Shown: one piece after another, positions 36,415 through 47,904 of the stretch | Layout: every line of letters begins with the position of its first letter | Position numbering within the stretch: position 1 is the first letter of the stretch | Origin: Rehmannia glutinosa | Lineage: Eukaryota; Streptophyta; Magnoliopsida; Lamiales; Orobanchaceae | DNA: 64,000 nt | Direction: 5' to 3' | NCBI GenBank assembly: GCA_016081115.2 | Contig: JABTTQ020002608.1 | Coordinates: 124,001-188,000, forward strand | The notes under the pieces: model-generated | Database searches by the model: none | Told to the model about the DNA's origin: nothing | What the model saw: the letters and a program-made list of their open reading frames with translations, nothing else | Position numbers and translations under genes: made by a program

Positions 36415-37935
36415 TGTAGGTCCCAAGGGGTGTGGTGTAAGGTTTAGAAGGGGGGTTGAATAAACCTTACCAAATTTTCAAATTAAGTCCTTTAGATTTA
36501 TTCAACAGAGTTGACTCAAACAATTGTGTCCTTGAGGGACAGTTAAGTTGGCTATTCAGCTGAGTTACCCACTCAACAGACTCAATAGAGCTGTGGATAG
36601 TATAAGTCGGCTGCTTAACCCAAATACAACTTGGCTGGTTTAGTTTTTAACAGTAGAAAACTTAACACCCTTTGTTTTGTTTTAAGCTTGTTTTTAACAC
36701 GTGATTTTTAGCACTTGGTTATTTATCAGTTGGATAGAAAATGTAATACTAATCAGCAGATATAAAGTAAATATTCAGGAAAGTAAATTTGTTGAAAGTA
36801 AATGACACAAATATTTTATTTAGCTTCGAAGATGGGGTAATTCTTCTAATCCTCTCTTCTCCAACTCCTGGAGAACTCCACTATGTAACTGATCAGTTTA
36901 CAAACGGTTATCAGTCTAGAGACAGCCTTGACCACACAGTTGGCTTCTCTTGCAACTCAGCTTCTTCACAGGGAAACTACCTTACTACTTCAGCTCACTT
37001 CTCAAGTTCTTGGATTTTATCACGAAGCCCTCCAACAAACTTGATAATGGTTCGACCTCGAACCTTCCTACAATACTGACTTGGAAAGTAGAGCCCTTTG
37101 TTTTCAAATGTTTTCCTCTTCAACAGTTTGAAGTTATCTCTCCTTCACAGTGAGTGTTGGATCGAGTATCTCCGAGTTTCAGGCTTGAGGAATTGCTTGA
37201 TATGCTTTGAGAATATTTCAGATCACTTGCTTGACTATAGCTTGTTCGTTCGTGTTTCAGGTCTCCTTTTTTTCTCAATAACTTCCTCAGCCTTTTATCG
37301 TGTACATTTGAAATTTTGCTCGTTGAAGTGATAGGCTAATTTCAAAATGTCACTTTTGTTCGTTGGCTTGTACTTTCTTGGTCTGCAGGCTTGGTGATGT
37401 TGACCTTTCCTCGTATTAATGGCACTTCAGCGATTGCAGGTGCCTGACACAAGGTGCAGTGTTTCCCATTGGCTCATTCCTTTTGGACAATTCTGGGACA
37501 AACACTTTAGACCTGGCAACTTTGACATATTATTACATTGAGTAATATTCTTGACTTTAATCAACGGATCTAAGTCAGTTTTCTTGACTTGACTGCTGCC
37601 TTTACCCCAGGTGACTGGAGTCTGCTCCAATCATTGGATTCACTCAACTGTCACTTTGTACACTTGGCTTCTTGAGTTGACTTGACTAACACTTCTCACA
37701 GCTGACTCTCCTTCAGTCGAGTCCTTGTCTTCCTTCATGGCCTTACTCAGCTGACACACAACATAGTCTTCATACAGTCCGCAGTTGACTTCTTGTAATT
37801 CTGGACATAGCTGACTTAACTCAATTTTCTCAGTCCTATCTATTACATTGTAAATTACAAGGAAAATGGGGTGCCAACTTCCTAGTTTAATCTTTACATG
37901 GTATCATCAAAACCTATCAAATAAATTTCCTAACA
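36415..37935 (-). repeat. 5' LTR of Sirevirus element E
   Basis: This 1521-bp LTR has the plus strand starting TGTAGG at 36415 and ending CCTAACA at 37935. It aligns with the LTR of G (47905-49446) at roughly high-eighties percent identity by eye. The TATA motif is altered to CGATAAAAGG (37291-37300), so the promoter is probably weakened. Confidence 0.9.
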
Positions 37936-37938
37936 ACC

Positions 37939-39468
37939 TGATCGCGAAATTCTTACTGCAAGCGTACGGTGTCAAGTTTTAATATAGGTTTTGAAAGTAG
38001 GGTTATCGTCTTCACAGGGATTGTTATTGAATTTTATACTAAGTACTATAATTAAAATAGCTTAATTCTATCTAGAAATCGAAAATAGATGAGATTTTAT
38101 TAAACTAAAATAAAACCAAAAATAAGCAAATAATTGGTTCATACAATTAATCAAACACTTGAGAAATGAATTCTAGAGGGTTCATTTCACCTAGTTATCC
38201 CCTATGTTTTCAATCCAGTTTATTAATCACAAGTTATCAATCTATAAGCCAATATTCCTACCGTTTATCACTTCCTCTCTCGAGTGCCAAGTGATTTTAG
38301 GTTACAATTTCTGATTTTGATATCTCTATAAAAATCATAAATTAAACCCTAATACGCTCAATGAATATTCTATCACAGGCTTCAAAAGATTCATAAATCT
38401 CTCAATTCTATGAAATCCTAGGTTATGCTATTCTATGGCCAGGTGTTCAATTACCTCTCCCGAGCGTCCAATCAAACACACCAAACAATCTAAATTATTG
38501 ATCGAGATAGCACAAATAGATTAATAAACATGCGAATTTCATAAACTGGAAATCAAAACATAGGTTCAAACGTAAGTTACATCAATCCCCTAGAAAGATG
38601 GGTTTTAGCTCATATTGGATATATAAAAACTCATGAAGAAATAATTATACATCTCAAGAAATCGACAAAGAAAAACAAAAAAATAATTGGGAAGAAAAGA
38701 GAAGGAATTCGCTCTGTGTCCAGACGAGAAGTGCCTCCAATTGCCGTCCCGAACCCTAGCTTCGTGTCTCTTGCCTTGCGTTGTGCTCCAAATAATGTCC
38801 GACCCCCTGTTTGTACAAGCATTCTTATATTTATAGGCTTGAAACCCTCGAAAATCCATTAAAATGGCCCCAAAGAATAAGTTGCGTACGTTCAACCCTA
38901 TTTTAGTCTTGTTTCAGCCGGGCCGTGTCTTGGGCAGGCCAAGACGCTACAAGCAATAAATCATCGCGCATCGCACATCCGCTCACAGACGACATACGCC
39001 GCAGCTGGGCTGCCGCTTGTTGCTCGCTCGCCGCACATCCGGCCGGGCGTTGCAGCCCCTTGGCCTGGGCGTTGCCGCGCCCATTGAACCCTGCACCTGC
39101 TGCTGCCAGAGCGCCGCCTGATCATGTCTGCTATCCGGCGCTGCAACCCTTGCATATGGGCGCTGCAGCCTACCAATGTCACGCCCGTTGTACTAATTTT
39201 CACCCCCGCGCTGCGACGCGGGGGTTTTGGCGCTGTGGCGCTCGTCCTTGCCCAATATTTTTTCGTTTTTCCACTTCTAAAATGCGATCTTCACCGTCCA
39301 AACACGGTTTTCATCGTTTTTACCCAAATTTCGGCTTCCAAGATTAGTCCCGACTCATGAACGACAACTAACAACATGAATTTGACTCAATCAACACTAA
39401 AATACCCGAAAACAATGCAAAATCCTAGTCTAGAGCACTCAACACATTGGTATAAAACCAACTTAACA
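37939..39468 (-). repeat. 3' LTR of gypsy element F
   Basis: The plus strand starts TGATCGCG (37939) and ends AACTTAACA (39468). A TATA-like string on the minus strand (TATAAATATA) is at 38826-38835. A GC-rich segment of about 300 bp (38930-39245), rich in GCTGC and GCGC, interrupts otherwise AT-rich LTR. Outside that segment it matches 43722-45290 at about 94 percent by eye. Confidence 0.9.
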
Positions 39469-41530
39469 AATACCCACTTAGACGTTTGCTTGTCCTCAAG
39501 CAATTACAGACTCTAAAAATCGACAAACATGTAGGAACTAAAAATAAAGACGACTGACTTGACGGACGAACTGCAAAACTTCACAACCAAACTCATTCGT
39601 CAAATTTCCTTTCACTATCAATCAAGCGCGTATTTTCACAATATGATCATGAAGGTGGAATGTTCATGCCAACCCCGTTTTCATTATCCAGATAGATTCA
39701 CGCAATCAAGTGTTTTCAAAATGATCCACTTTTTGAATATGTAGATGATATGCTTACCGGACTCCATAGGCTTGTCTTTCACACTAACCTCCACTAATGT
39801 AGGCTAATGTAACACAAGGATCAATAGGACTTTTAAAGCTTGTAATGTGGGCTTAGTGTAAGGTAGCAAAATATAGGATTAAGTAGCTCAAATCACCCAA
39901 ACACACAATTATCAATTTGCAACTACCTTTCACTTTTGGACATCCCCAATGTTTATGAACCTTCAATCCCGCTGATTTTTCTCATTCATTTTTTTTTCTT
40001 TTTTTTTTCGGAACCCCCAAACTTATTCTTTTGCGTGCATGGGGTTTCATATTTTCATTTCTTAGGCAACTTCATTCAATTAAATACACACCTTTCTCAT
40101 CATATCCTCCTCAACTTCCAATATTTTTCTATACTTTGTGTGTATGAATGATGAGTAATTAGGATATTCACATTTAGGCTCTGGGTATTAGATGGTTTGC
40201 CAAAGAAATAGGTTTATAAGGCTCAAAGGGGGACACTAGGGAAAATATAATACAAAGGTAGGCATTTTAGGCTCTGGCTTGTTCAAGGATGGCCTAAATC
40301 ACTTCCTTAATGTTACTTTGCCTAGGATGTCGCCTCGACTAGTGATCAGACAAGTTCTGGAATCCGGTGGGATCATAAAAGAAACACTTAATCGAATAAC
40401 TCATCCCCGAATAATTCAACACAGTTAAGCACATAGATGGAATTAATGGAAAGAAGAATAAATCACAGTTCAAACACATGCTCTTTTGACTGTTCAAATC
40501 ATATTCAACAAATTCACTTAGTCATGCAATTTCACAGTTTTACATACGACCCGAATCAACTCTAGACTCTTTTTAATTTTTTTTTGGAACTTAAGACTCG
40601 ACTCGATGAATAAAAAAATAGACTGCACCCCCCCAAACTTAAAACGACATTGTCCCCAATGGAGAGGTGGGAAAAAGGACTTTCCTGGTAGCTGAGGAGC
40701 GAAGGCTCCTTAAGTCATGTGGTACTACTACGTGTAGGAGGTGTCTCGTATAAGCTCACAATGCATCCTAGTGCACAAGCCCGTGGGTGTTGTATGCCTC
40801 CGAGGTGTGGTCTTGTTCTTCCCATTGGCCTTGGCCCGGGCCCTTTTTGGCTTCGCATCTTTGCAACCTAGCAAGGTAGACAAGAAAACAAAACTCATGG
40901 AACCAAGGGACTCAGTTATGGGTAAGAAATCGAAAATCAAAGCACATACATAATGCACCCAAGTAGAAAATATAGTGCCATGTCAAGACGATAAGCAAAG
41001 ATATGCAAGATAGCACTAAACAATGTGAAATTATCATTGGGGCATTTTATCAAGCACCTCATATGCATGAATTTGGGCAAAGATAGTGAATGCAATGGAT
41101 AACTCAATTCAATCCCAAAATTCAATACCAAGCTTAAGTCTATCATGATCAACCAATCCACAATCCTCAAATCAACAACAATTATCCTAGCACTACTACA
41201 ATCCAATCACACCAAAAATCACAAGATGGGGAAAACCATGGGGTGGGGTTTGGAAGTTGCAAACTTACCAAATAGTGAATGGATGAGATGAATATGGTGT
41301 GTGTTGTGTTATAATGCTCCTTTGTGAAGATGGAGTGGGATATGTGGGAGTTGCACAAATAAGAGTGGTGGGGTATGATGCAACTTACTACTCCTAAAAA
41401 TGCAAAAAATTCAGAAAAAACAAAAACAACTACTAAATTATATTAAAACTAAGAAAGCAATAAGAGGGGTTTGGGTTGCCTCCCAAGAAGCACTAAGTTT
41501 ACAGTCTTCAGCCAGACTATGTCAGATTAT
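39469..41530 (-). other. Non-coding interior of element F, pol deleted
   Basis: This 2-kb stretch lies between protease and the 3' LTR of F on the minus strand. It has a C-run (40628-40634, a G-tract on the minus strand), a T-rich run (39988-40008) and short unsupported ORFs such as 40958-40728. The part next to the LTR, containing TTGCTTGTCCTCAAGCAA at 39490-39507, is a perfect inverted repeat and could form a hairpin. The expected pol domains are absent. I recognise no gene. Confidence 0.6.
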
Positions 41531-43492
41531 CCTCAAGTTGGGGCTCCAATAGGCATGTTATCCACATTGCCCATAGAAACTTCCCAACCTCCAATATCTT
41601 CAACTATATTCTCAGCCATCTGCTTACCATCATTTAATTCAAATTTAAGCATGTTGGTTGGATGGATGGTGAATACAACTTTCTCCTGATTTACCCGCAA
41701 TGTTAGCTCCCCTGTTTCTACATCGATCAAAGCCCGTGTTGTAGCTAAAAATGGCCGCCCAAAGATTATGGGTATTTTCTTGTCCTCGTTCACGTCTAAC
41801 ACTACAAAATTCACAGGAAAAACAAATTTATTAATTCTTACCAACATGTCTTCAATGATTCCGCATGGATAGGCGATGGATCGATCAACAAACTACAAAA
41901 TGATATTGAACGGCTTCACCTCCCCGAGCCCATACTTCGTCACATCAGAAAGAGATATCAAATTCACACTGGACCCAAGATCCCAAAGTGGTTTCTCAAA
42001 GAAAACTCCTCCAATAGTACAAGGAATAGTAAAACTCCCTGGATCCTTCATTTTCTGAGGTAGGTTACTTTGGACTATTGCACTACACTTCTCTGTCAAA
42101 TAGATAGTCTCAAAATCTTCCAACTTCATTTTCTTGGATTCCATTGGTTTCGCATAAATAGCAGGCTGAATTTTTGCTTCCTTTTTCACGTAAACGGCAT
42201 TGCAGTGCTCTCTTGGATTAACCTCTATATCACTTGGGAACTTTCCCTTCTGCTCCAATGAATTCACGGCTGTAGCCAACTGACCCATTTGTGTCTCGAT
42301 TGACCTAATATGCATCTCCATTGTGCTCATCTTAGTATTCAGGCCATCAATCTGCGCCTCACTCATATTCATTCGATTCCTGGTCTCTCCGATGAATGAG
42401 CCGAGCATCTCTTCAAGCGACTGCTTCTTTTCACCTCCGAGTGCATTGGAGATGGATGGGTTTGGATAACCCGGAGATGGATTCAATACATTCCTGTTGT
42501 TGCTATAAGAGAGATTCTCATGATTGCGAAGTCCTGAGTGGTAATGAGTTGGTAATGAATTACCTCGGTTATTAAAATCCCGGTTATTCACATAATTGAC
42601 TTGCTCGGCCTCAAGAGTGACGGCTGCATGAATGGCTGCGGGTGGGAGTGCGGCTTGCTGTGGTGTGTTGCCAGTATTCATGATTGCCAATTGTTTTGTC
42701 AGACTCGAGATTTGAGCTGCCAAAGCTGACATTGTATCCAGCTCAAGAACATCGGCAAGAATCAAGCGGCGGTCTTGCCGATCTCTCGGAGGGCCATTGA
42801 TAGCTGTTTGTGGCCATTTCTTCAAGTAGAAGTAAGGCCTCAGTCGGTGGTTTAACCATCAATGTACCTCCTGATGCCGCATCTAGTATCGTCCTCATAT
42901 GCCCATTCAACCCATTGTAAAAATACTGAACTCTCTGCCAGTCTGCATAGCCATGTTGTGGGCATCTCCGCAACAGATCTTTAAATCACTCCCATGCTTC
43001 ATATAGCGGCTCAAAATTAATCTGTTGTAATTGGACTATCTCGCTATTCAGTTGAAGTGTCTTGCTGGGAGGGAAAAATTTTGCTAAGAATTTTTGAGTC
43101 AGATCATCCCAACTCGTAATACTCCCAGGGGCGAACGCCTGTAACCACTTCCTGGCCTTATCCCGGAGTGAAAATGGGAAAAGCCTCAATCGAATGGCTT
43201 CATCAGTCACACCACTCATCTTGATGGTGTCGCAAATTTCCAAGAATGTGGCCAGATGTGTATTCGGATCATCCACTGGACTCCCCCCAAACTAATTCTG
43301 CTGAACCATGCTTATGAGGCCCGGTTTCAATTCTAAATTATTTGCATTAATGGGCTGGCGCACAATTCCAGAGTAATTTTGGTTCACGGTGGGCAGAAAG
43401 TAATCCCGGATTGCCCTTTTTGGTGCCTCAGGCTGTGGTGGCACATTCACGACCCGATTTTTGTTATTCTCATCATCACTGCCTTCTGCCAT
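41531..43492 (-). pseudogene. gag: Athila-type gag-protease of element F, broken
   Basis: The start is near 43492 (MAEGSDDENNKNRVVNV). The gag core DDPNTHLATFLEICDTIK and FSLRDKARKWLQAF (43276-42986) is the retrotransposon gag domain of the Athila group. A 310-codon frame (42825-41893) carries a linker and the protease active site DLGSSVNLISL (about 41960). The protease domain continues at 41847-41533 with IPIIFGRPFLATTRALID. Three stops and one frameshift break it: TAG at about 43290, TGA at about 42984, TAG at about 41892 and a shift near 42770-42820. The stops look like single C-to-T changes (CAG to TAG, CGA to TGA). Confidence 0.9.
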
Positions 43493-43698
43493 TGCTCGAT
43501 TCTGTGCTCGATTTGCTACTCTGATTGCTTGAAGAGTCCTTTCAATCTATGGATCAAAAAGAAGCAAATTAATATCTTTGGAATCTCGCATAAACAGACA
43601 AGTCAAATGAGAAAAACGAAATTATAATTCCTATACTAGTCTAGATTAGGATTAAGACTACGTGGTAATAATATTAGTTTAAAATAAGTTAAAACAAT

Positions 43699-43719
43699 CC
43701 CCGGCAACAGCGCCGAAAA
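43699..43719 (-). other. Primer-binding site of element F (tRNA-Asp type)
   Basis: On the minus strand, just inside the LTR end at 43722, the sequence reads TTTTCGGCGCTGTTGCCGGG. It resembles the TGGCGCCGTTGCCGGGGA primer site complementary to tRNA-Asp that is used by many plant gypsy elements, with a few mismatches. Confidence 0.7.
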
Positions 43720-43721
43720 CT

Positions 43722-45290
43722 TGATCGCGAAACTCTTACCGCAAGCGTACGGTGTCAAGTTTTAGTATAGGTTTTGAAAGTAGGGTTATCGTCTCCACAG
43801 GGATTGTTATCGAATTTTATACTAAGTACTAAAATTAAAATAGCTTAATTCTATCTAGAAATCGAAAATAGATGAGAATTTATTAAACTAAAAATAAAAC
43901 TAAAATAAGCAAATAACTAGTTCAGACAATTAATCAAACACTTGAGAAATGTATTCTAAAGGGTTGATTTCACCTAGTTATCCCCTATGTTTTCAATCCA
44001 GTTTATTAATTACAAGTTATCAATCTATAAGCCAATATTCCTACCGTTTATCACTTTCTCTCTCGAGTGTCAAGTGATTTTAGGTTACAATTTCTGATTT
44101 TGATATCTCTATAAAAATCATAAATTAAACCCTAATACGCCTAATGAATATTCTATCACAGGCTTCAAAAGATTCATAAATCTCTCGATTCTTTAAAACC
44201 CTACGTTGTGCTATTCTATGGACAGGCGTCAATTACCTCTCTCGAGCATCAAATCAAACACGCCAAACAATCTAAATTATTGATCAGATAATCCATGTGC
44301 AACCAAATCAAATAGCACAAATAGATTAATAAACATGCGAATTTCATAAACTGGAAATCAAAACATAGGTTCAAACGTAAGTTACATCAATCCCCTAGAA
44401 AGATGTGTTTAGCTCATATTGGATGTATAAAAACTCATGAAGAAATAATTATACATCTCAAGAAATCGACAAAGAAAAACAAAGAAAGAATTGACAAGAA
44501 AAGAGAAGGAATTCTCTCTGTGTCCAGACGAGAAGTGCCTCCAATTGCCGTCCCAAACCCTAGCTTCATGTCTCTTGCCTTGCGTTGTGCTCCAAATAAT
44601 GTCCGACCCCCTATTCGTACGAGCATTCTTATATTTATAGGCTCGAAAACCTCGAAAATCCATCAAAACGGCCCAAAGAATAAGTTGTTCACGTTCAGCC
44701 GTGTTTTAGTCATGTTTCAGCGGGGCCGCGCGCTGTGGCGCTGAAGACTCGCGCAACAGTGCACATTGCACATCCGCTTTGACGACGCATGCAGCCGCTG
44801 GCTTCGGGCTTGTTGCCGCTTGTTGCTGTTCCTCGCTCCGCAGACATCCGGTCGGCAGCTGCAGCGCTATTGAACCCCTCGCACTTTGCTACTGCGCTGC
44901 TGCAGCACGCTTCTCCGTGCGTTGTAGCGCGTGCCTGAACTTGTCTGCTATCCGTCGGTCGTTGTAGCCCTTGCATATGGGCGATGTAGCGCCCACCAAT
45001 GTCACACCTGTTGTACTAATTTTCACCCCCGCGCTGCGGCGTGGGGGTTTTGGCGCTGCGGCGCTCGTCCTTGCCCAATATTTTTCCGTTTTTCCAATTC
45101 TAAAATGCGATCTTCACCATCCAAACACGTTTTTCATCGTTTTTACCCAATTTCGGCTTCCAAGATTAGTCCCTACTCACGAACGACAACTAACAACATG
45201 AATTCGACTCAATCAACATTAAAATACCCGAAAACAACGTAAAATCCTAGTCTAGAGCACTCAACACATTGGTATAAAACCAACTTAAGA
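43722..45290 (-). repeat. 5' LTR of gypsy element F
   Basis: This 1569-bp LTR has the plus strand starting TGATCGCG (43722) and ending AACTTAAGA (45290), where the left LTR has AACTTAACA. The TATA-like string is at 44630-44639 (minus strand). A GC-rich segment (44720-45070) diverges strongly from its partner. The 5-bp duplication CAACC follows at 45291. Confidence 0.9.
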
Positions 45291-47601
45291 CAACCCTAAG
45301 ACAGCTGCATCTGTTGAATGGAATTTAGAAGGCCCTAAGACAGTTGAGACTGTCGAAGGGAATGTAGAAGGCCCTGCAGCAGTTGAAACTGCTGGGAGTA
45401 ATGAAGGCCTAAGGGAGGTTGAGACTTCCCTAGGTAAGCAGCAGACTGAAAAGAACATTCATCAACTCGAAGGTGATGCTGCAGAAGAGGAAACAAGCCC
45501 CCTTCACGATTCCCAAGAACACATTGATACTTCATTTTTGAGTCCACACATCACGAAAATCCAATGACGGGTACTGCTGAGGATGTTCTTAACTCTCAGA
45601 GCCAAGTCAGTGATAAAACGGCTCTTATGAGGTTTAATTTCGATGATGAGCCAACTCCTAAGGCATCATCATCTTCCGAGGACGCTAATGATACAACTGA
45701 GGACCAGGTTATTCATTTCAAAAAACACACTGAGACTGAGGAAGTTGTTAAGAAAATCGATTCTCGCCAATCGAGCAAACAAGTGCCAACTACTCACTGG
45801 CCGAACCGAAGCTAATCGCAAGATGCTACCGCGAATCGCAGCAAGAATGACTACTGACCAAATTTACGCTTTCACAGCTGCACCACCATCTGCCGATGAT
45901 GCTACCACAGCTGAGGCACAAAGAGCTGAATCATCGCAGGCACCTCAAAGTCAAGGCATACTATTTGTGCGCGATGATGTTTTTGAGGATATGTTCCCAT
46001 TCTCTAAAAATCTGCCCGACATGGAGGATGAATCTGCTGTAGACTTTCAGAAATACACCGTGCAGGAAGAGCCAGTCATTTCCACAGATACAATTGTGCC
46101 AGTGAACATCAATTTTGATGCAGAGTGGCCGGCAGCTGAATCAAATCCTACAGCTGAGTTTCGTCAAGCCTTCAAGAAGATTTGTGAAGAGATTGAGAAG
46201 ATAGAACATCACCAGGCCACTTTGGACTTGCGATTGGACAATCAAGATGCTACCTTCACAGCTAATTTGAGAGGGATTGTAGTGCGAATAAGGGAATAGA
46301 CTGCATAGCAGACAACCATGAGATCGGAGCAGGTCTGTTACTTCAAAGCACTTTTTGCCAAAATGCTTGTTTGGAGTGCAGACAACTCAATGTATCAGCA
46401 GAGGATGATGGAATATATAATGAGGATTGAAACTTCGCACAAGACAGATGTGGAGCTGCTACAACATTTTCATAAGACTGAGATTGCCAACTCGAGAATA
46501 ATATGAATGAAAAATTTAGCCTTCTCATGGTTGAAATGAAGATTGTGTTAGCCGAGTCGATGGCCACTCGCTCAAAGTTTAGAAAGGCGTATGATGCAAC
46601 ATATTCCAAGTAAAACTTAACCAACAACCGACTGGATTTCATCCTCAGTGGACTATTCCCTGGGATACCTCTCTCTTTTAGTGATGATGCCAAAAAGGGG
46701 GAAGAAGATGCCCCTAAGGAATTGAAGGAAGTGAAGAAAGGAGGCGGCAAAGCTGAGGGGGAAGAAAGTTCAAAAGATTTAAAATTGATGTATGTTGAAA
46801 CCCCATAGCTTGGTGAAGTCACTGCCTCCATTCTCAGCAAGCTACCCTTGAACTTACCTGTTGAGAAAGCTCCAGTGGCCATGAAAGATAAAAGAAAGGC
46901 CATCGAAGTTGCATTTGAGGAGGTAGCTGAGAAACAAGAAGCTCGCGTTCAGGAGATAATGAAGCAATATGATGGTCCTCCAGCCATAAAGAACTACACT
47001 GCAATTAAACCCCCGAGAGAAATTGCCATGCTTGATGATTGGTCTAAGCCTAGGTCAATGGAGGAATTCAAAACTCTAGAATCAAAAGGCTACTTTCAAG
47101 GAATGACTTTGCCGAAAGCCTGGGACTTGTATTGGGAGAAGGGACTGGAGTTGTTTCAATCAGCTGAGAGGCAGCAGACTTCCATCAGTCACTCAGCTAG
47201 AAAGTCTGAAGGCTCCAATACAGTACACTCCCAGTGGAATGGGAGCTGAGTCAGGAAGGGGAAGAAGTGGTGGTGGAAGAGGTTCTCAACCTCGACCAAA
47301 AGCAAAAGACGCTGCATACGTAGATCCAGAAAAGAAAGATATTATATATTGGGATGGGTTAGATTATCTTTACAACCTAGAAGTTTCCAGAAAGAATGTT
47401 GAAGCTCTCAGAAGACAAGAAGCTGAGAACAAAAGAACCGCTCACGAATGGGAAGAAAGAAAGAGGAGGAATGACCCTGCTGCTAGGCGGGCGTACGGGA
47501 AGAAGAAGAAAGAGGAAGAAGAGAAGAAGAAGAGGAGGCCAGAGGATGACAGGAAGAGAGCTGATGAAGAAGAAAGAAGAAGGAAGCAGCAAAGGCATTG
47601 A
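45291..47601 (+). pseudogene. Sirevirus ORF2 of element G, 5'-truncated
   Basis: This is the best-preserved ORF2 in the window. The segments are 45564-45815, a 45820-46299 stretch with DDVFEDMFPFSKNLPD and RLDNQDATFTANLRGIVV, 46318-46506, 46848-47249 (133 codons, KDKRKAIEVAFEEVAEKQEA and YFQGMTLPKAWDLYWEKGLE) and 47239-47601. The last is a Gly/Arg patch followed by about 80 residues rich in Lys, Glu and Arg that should form a coiled coil. The stop is at 47599-47601. Two adjacent stops at 46297-46311 replace Trp and Gln codons kept in element B. The protein has no visible transmembrane helix, which argues against a true envelope protein. Confidence 0.7.
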
Positions 47602-47890
47602 AGTGTACTACGAACCCCTTCATGTACTTTGTTGTAAAAACATTTGTGTAAGTCTGTTGTAATAAGATCAGTAAATTTCCCTATAATTTTCACTTTGTAT
47701 GAATCTTAGCTTAGATGAACATTGTATTGGCATGTTTATATGTAAAGCTCTGATACATGTTGTAAACAACTTTGTAAAGGGCAAGAATGCTATGATCAGT
47801 AGAATGATGACTTAAAGCATATATCTTTGTTACTGCACTGCTTGTATGTTTGATTTTTACTTTTTGAATGTTTTAAGTTTTGGCATCATC

Positions 47891-47904
47891 AAAAAGGGGA
47901 AAAT
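47891..47904 (+). other. Polypurine tract of element G
   Basis: AAAAAGGGGAAAAT lies immediately before the LTR start TGTTAGG at 47905. Confidence 0.9.

Larger units (their letters stand above)
34323..37935 (-). mobile_element. Sirevirus element E (second subfamily), 5' part
   Basis: This minus-strand element has its 5' LTR at 36415-37935, PBS at 36401-36412, gag and protease to about 34560, and the start of the integrase region to 34323. There it is cut by the 3' LTR of element C. Its outer end (CCTAACA, 37935) is followed by ACC and then the Athila-type element F. Removing F joins it to ORF2 of G at ACCCT. It is related to A but clearly a separate subfamily, with ordinary CAG/CTG content and fewer frame breaks. 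Confidence 0.88.
37939..45290 (-). mobile_element. Athila-type Ty3/gypsy element F, non-autonomous
   Basis: This complete insertion of 7352 bp is on the minus strand, flanked by a perfect 5-bp duplication CAACC (37934-37938 and 45291-45295). The LTRs are 37939-39468 and 43722-45290. A PBS resembling the tRNA-Asp type adjoins the right LTR. Gag and protease occupy 43492-41531, and the rest of the interior (39469-41530) is non-coding. I find no RT, RNase H or integrase motif, so F is a deletion derivative needing a partner. It sits 3 bp outside the terminus of E. Confidence 0.9.

Noticed and set aside
38930..39245. GC-rich block as a CpG island or host gene exon
   Set aside because: It lies wholly inside the LTR of F, has a counterpart in the other LTR, and its open frames (such as 38925-39347) are not conserved between the two.
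40728..40958. 76-codon minus-strand frame in the interior of F
   Set aside because: No domain, no homologue elsewhere in the window and antisense frames of similar length overlap it. It is chance in non-coding interior.
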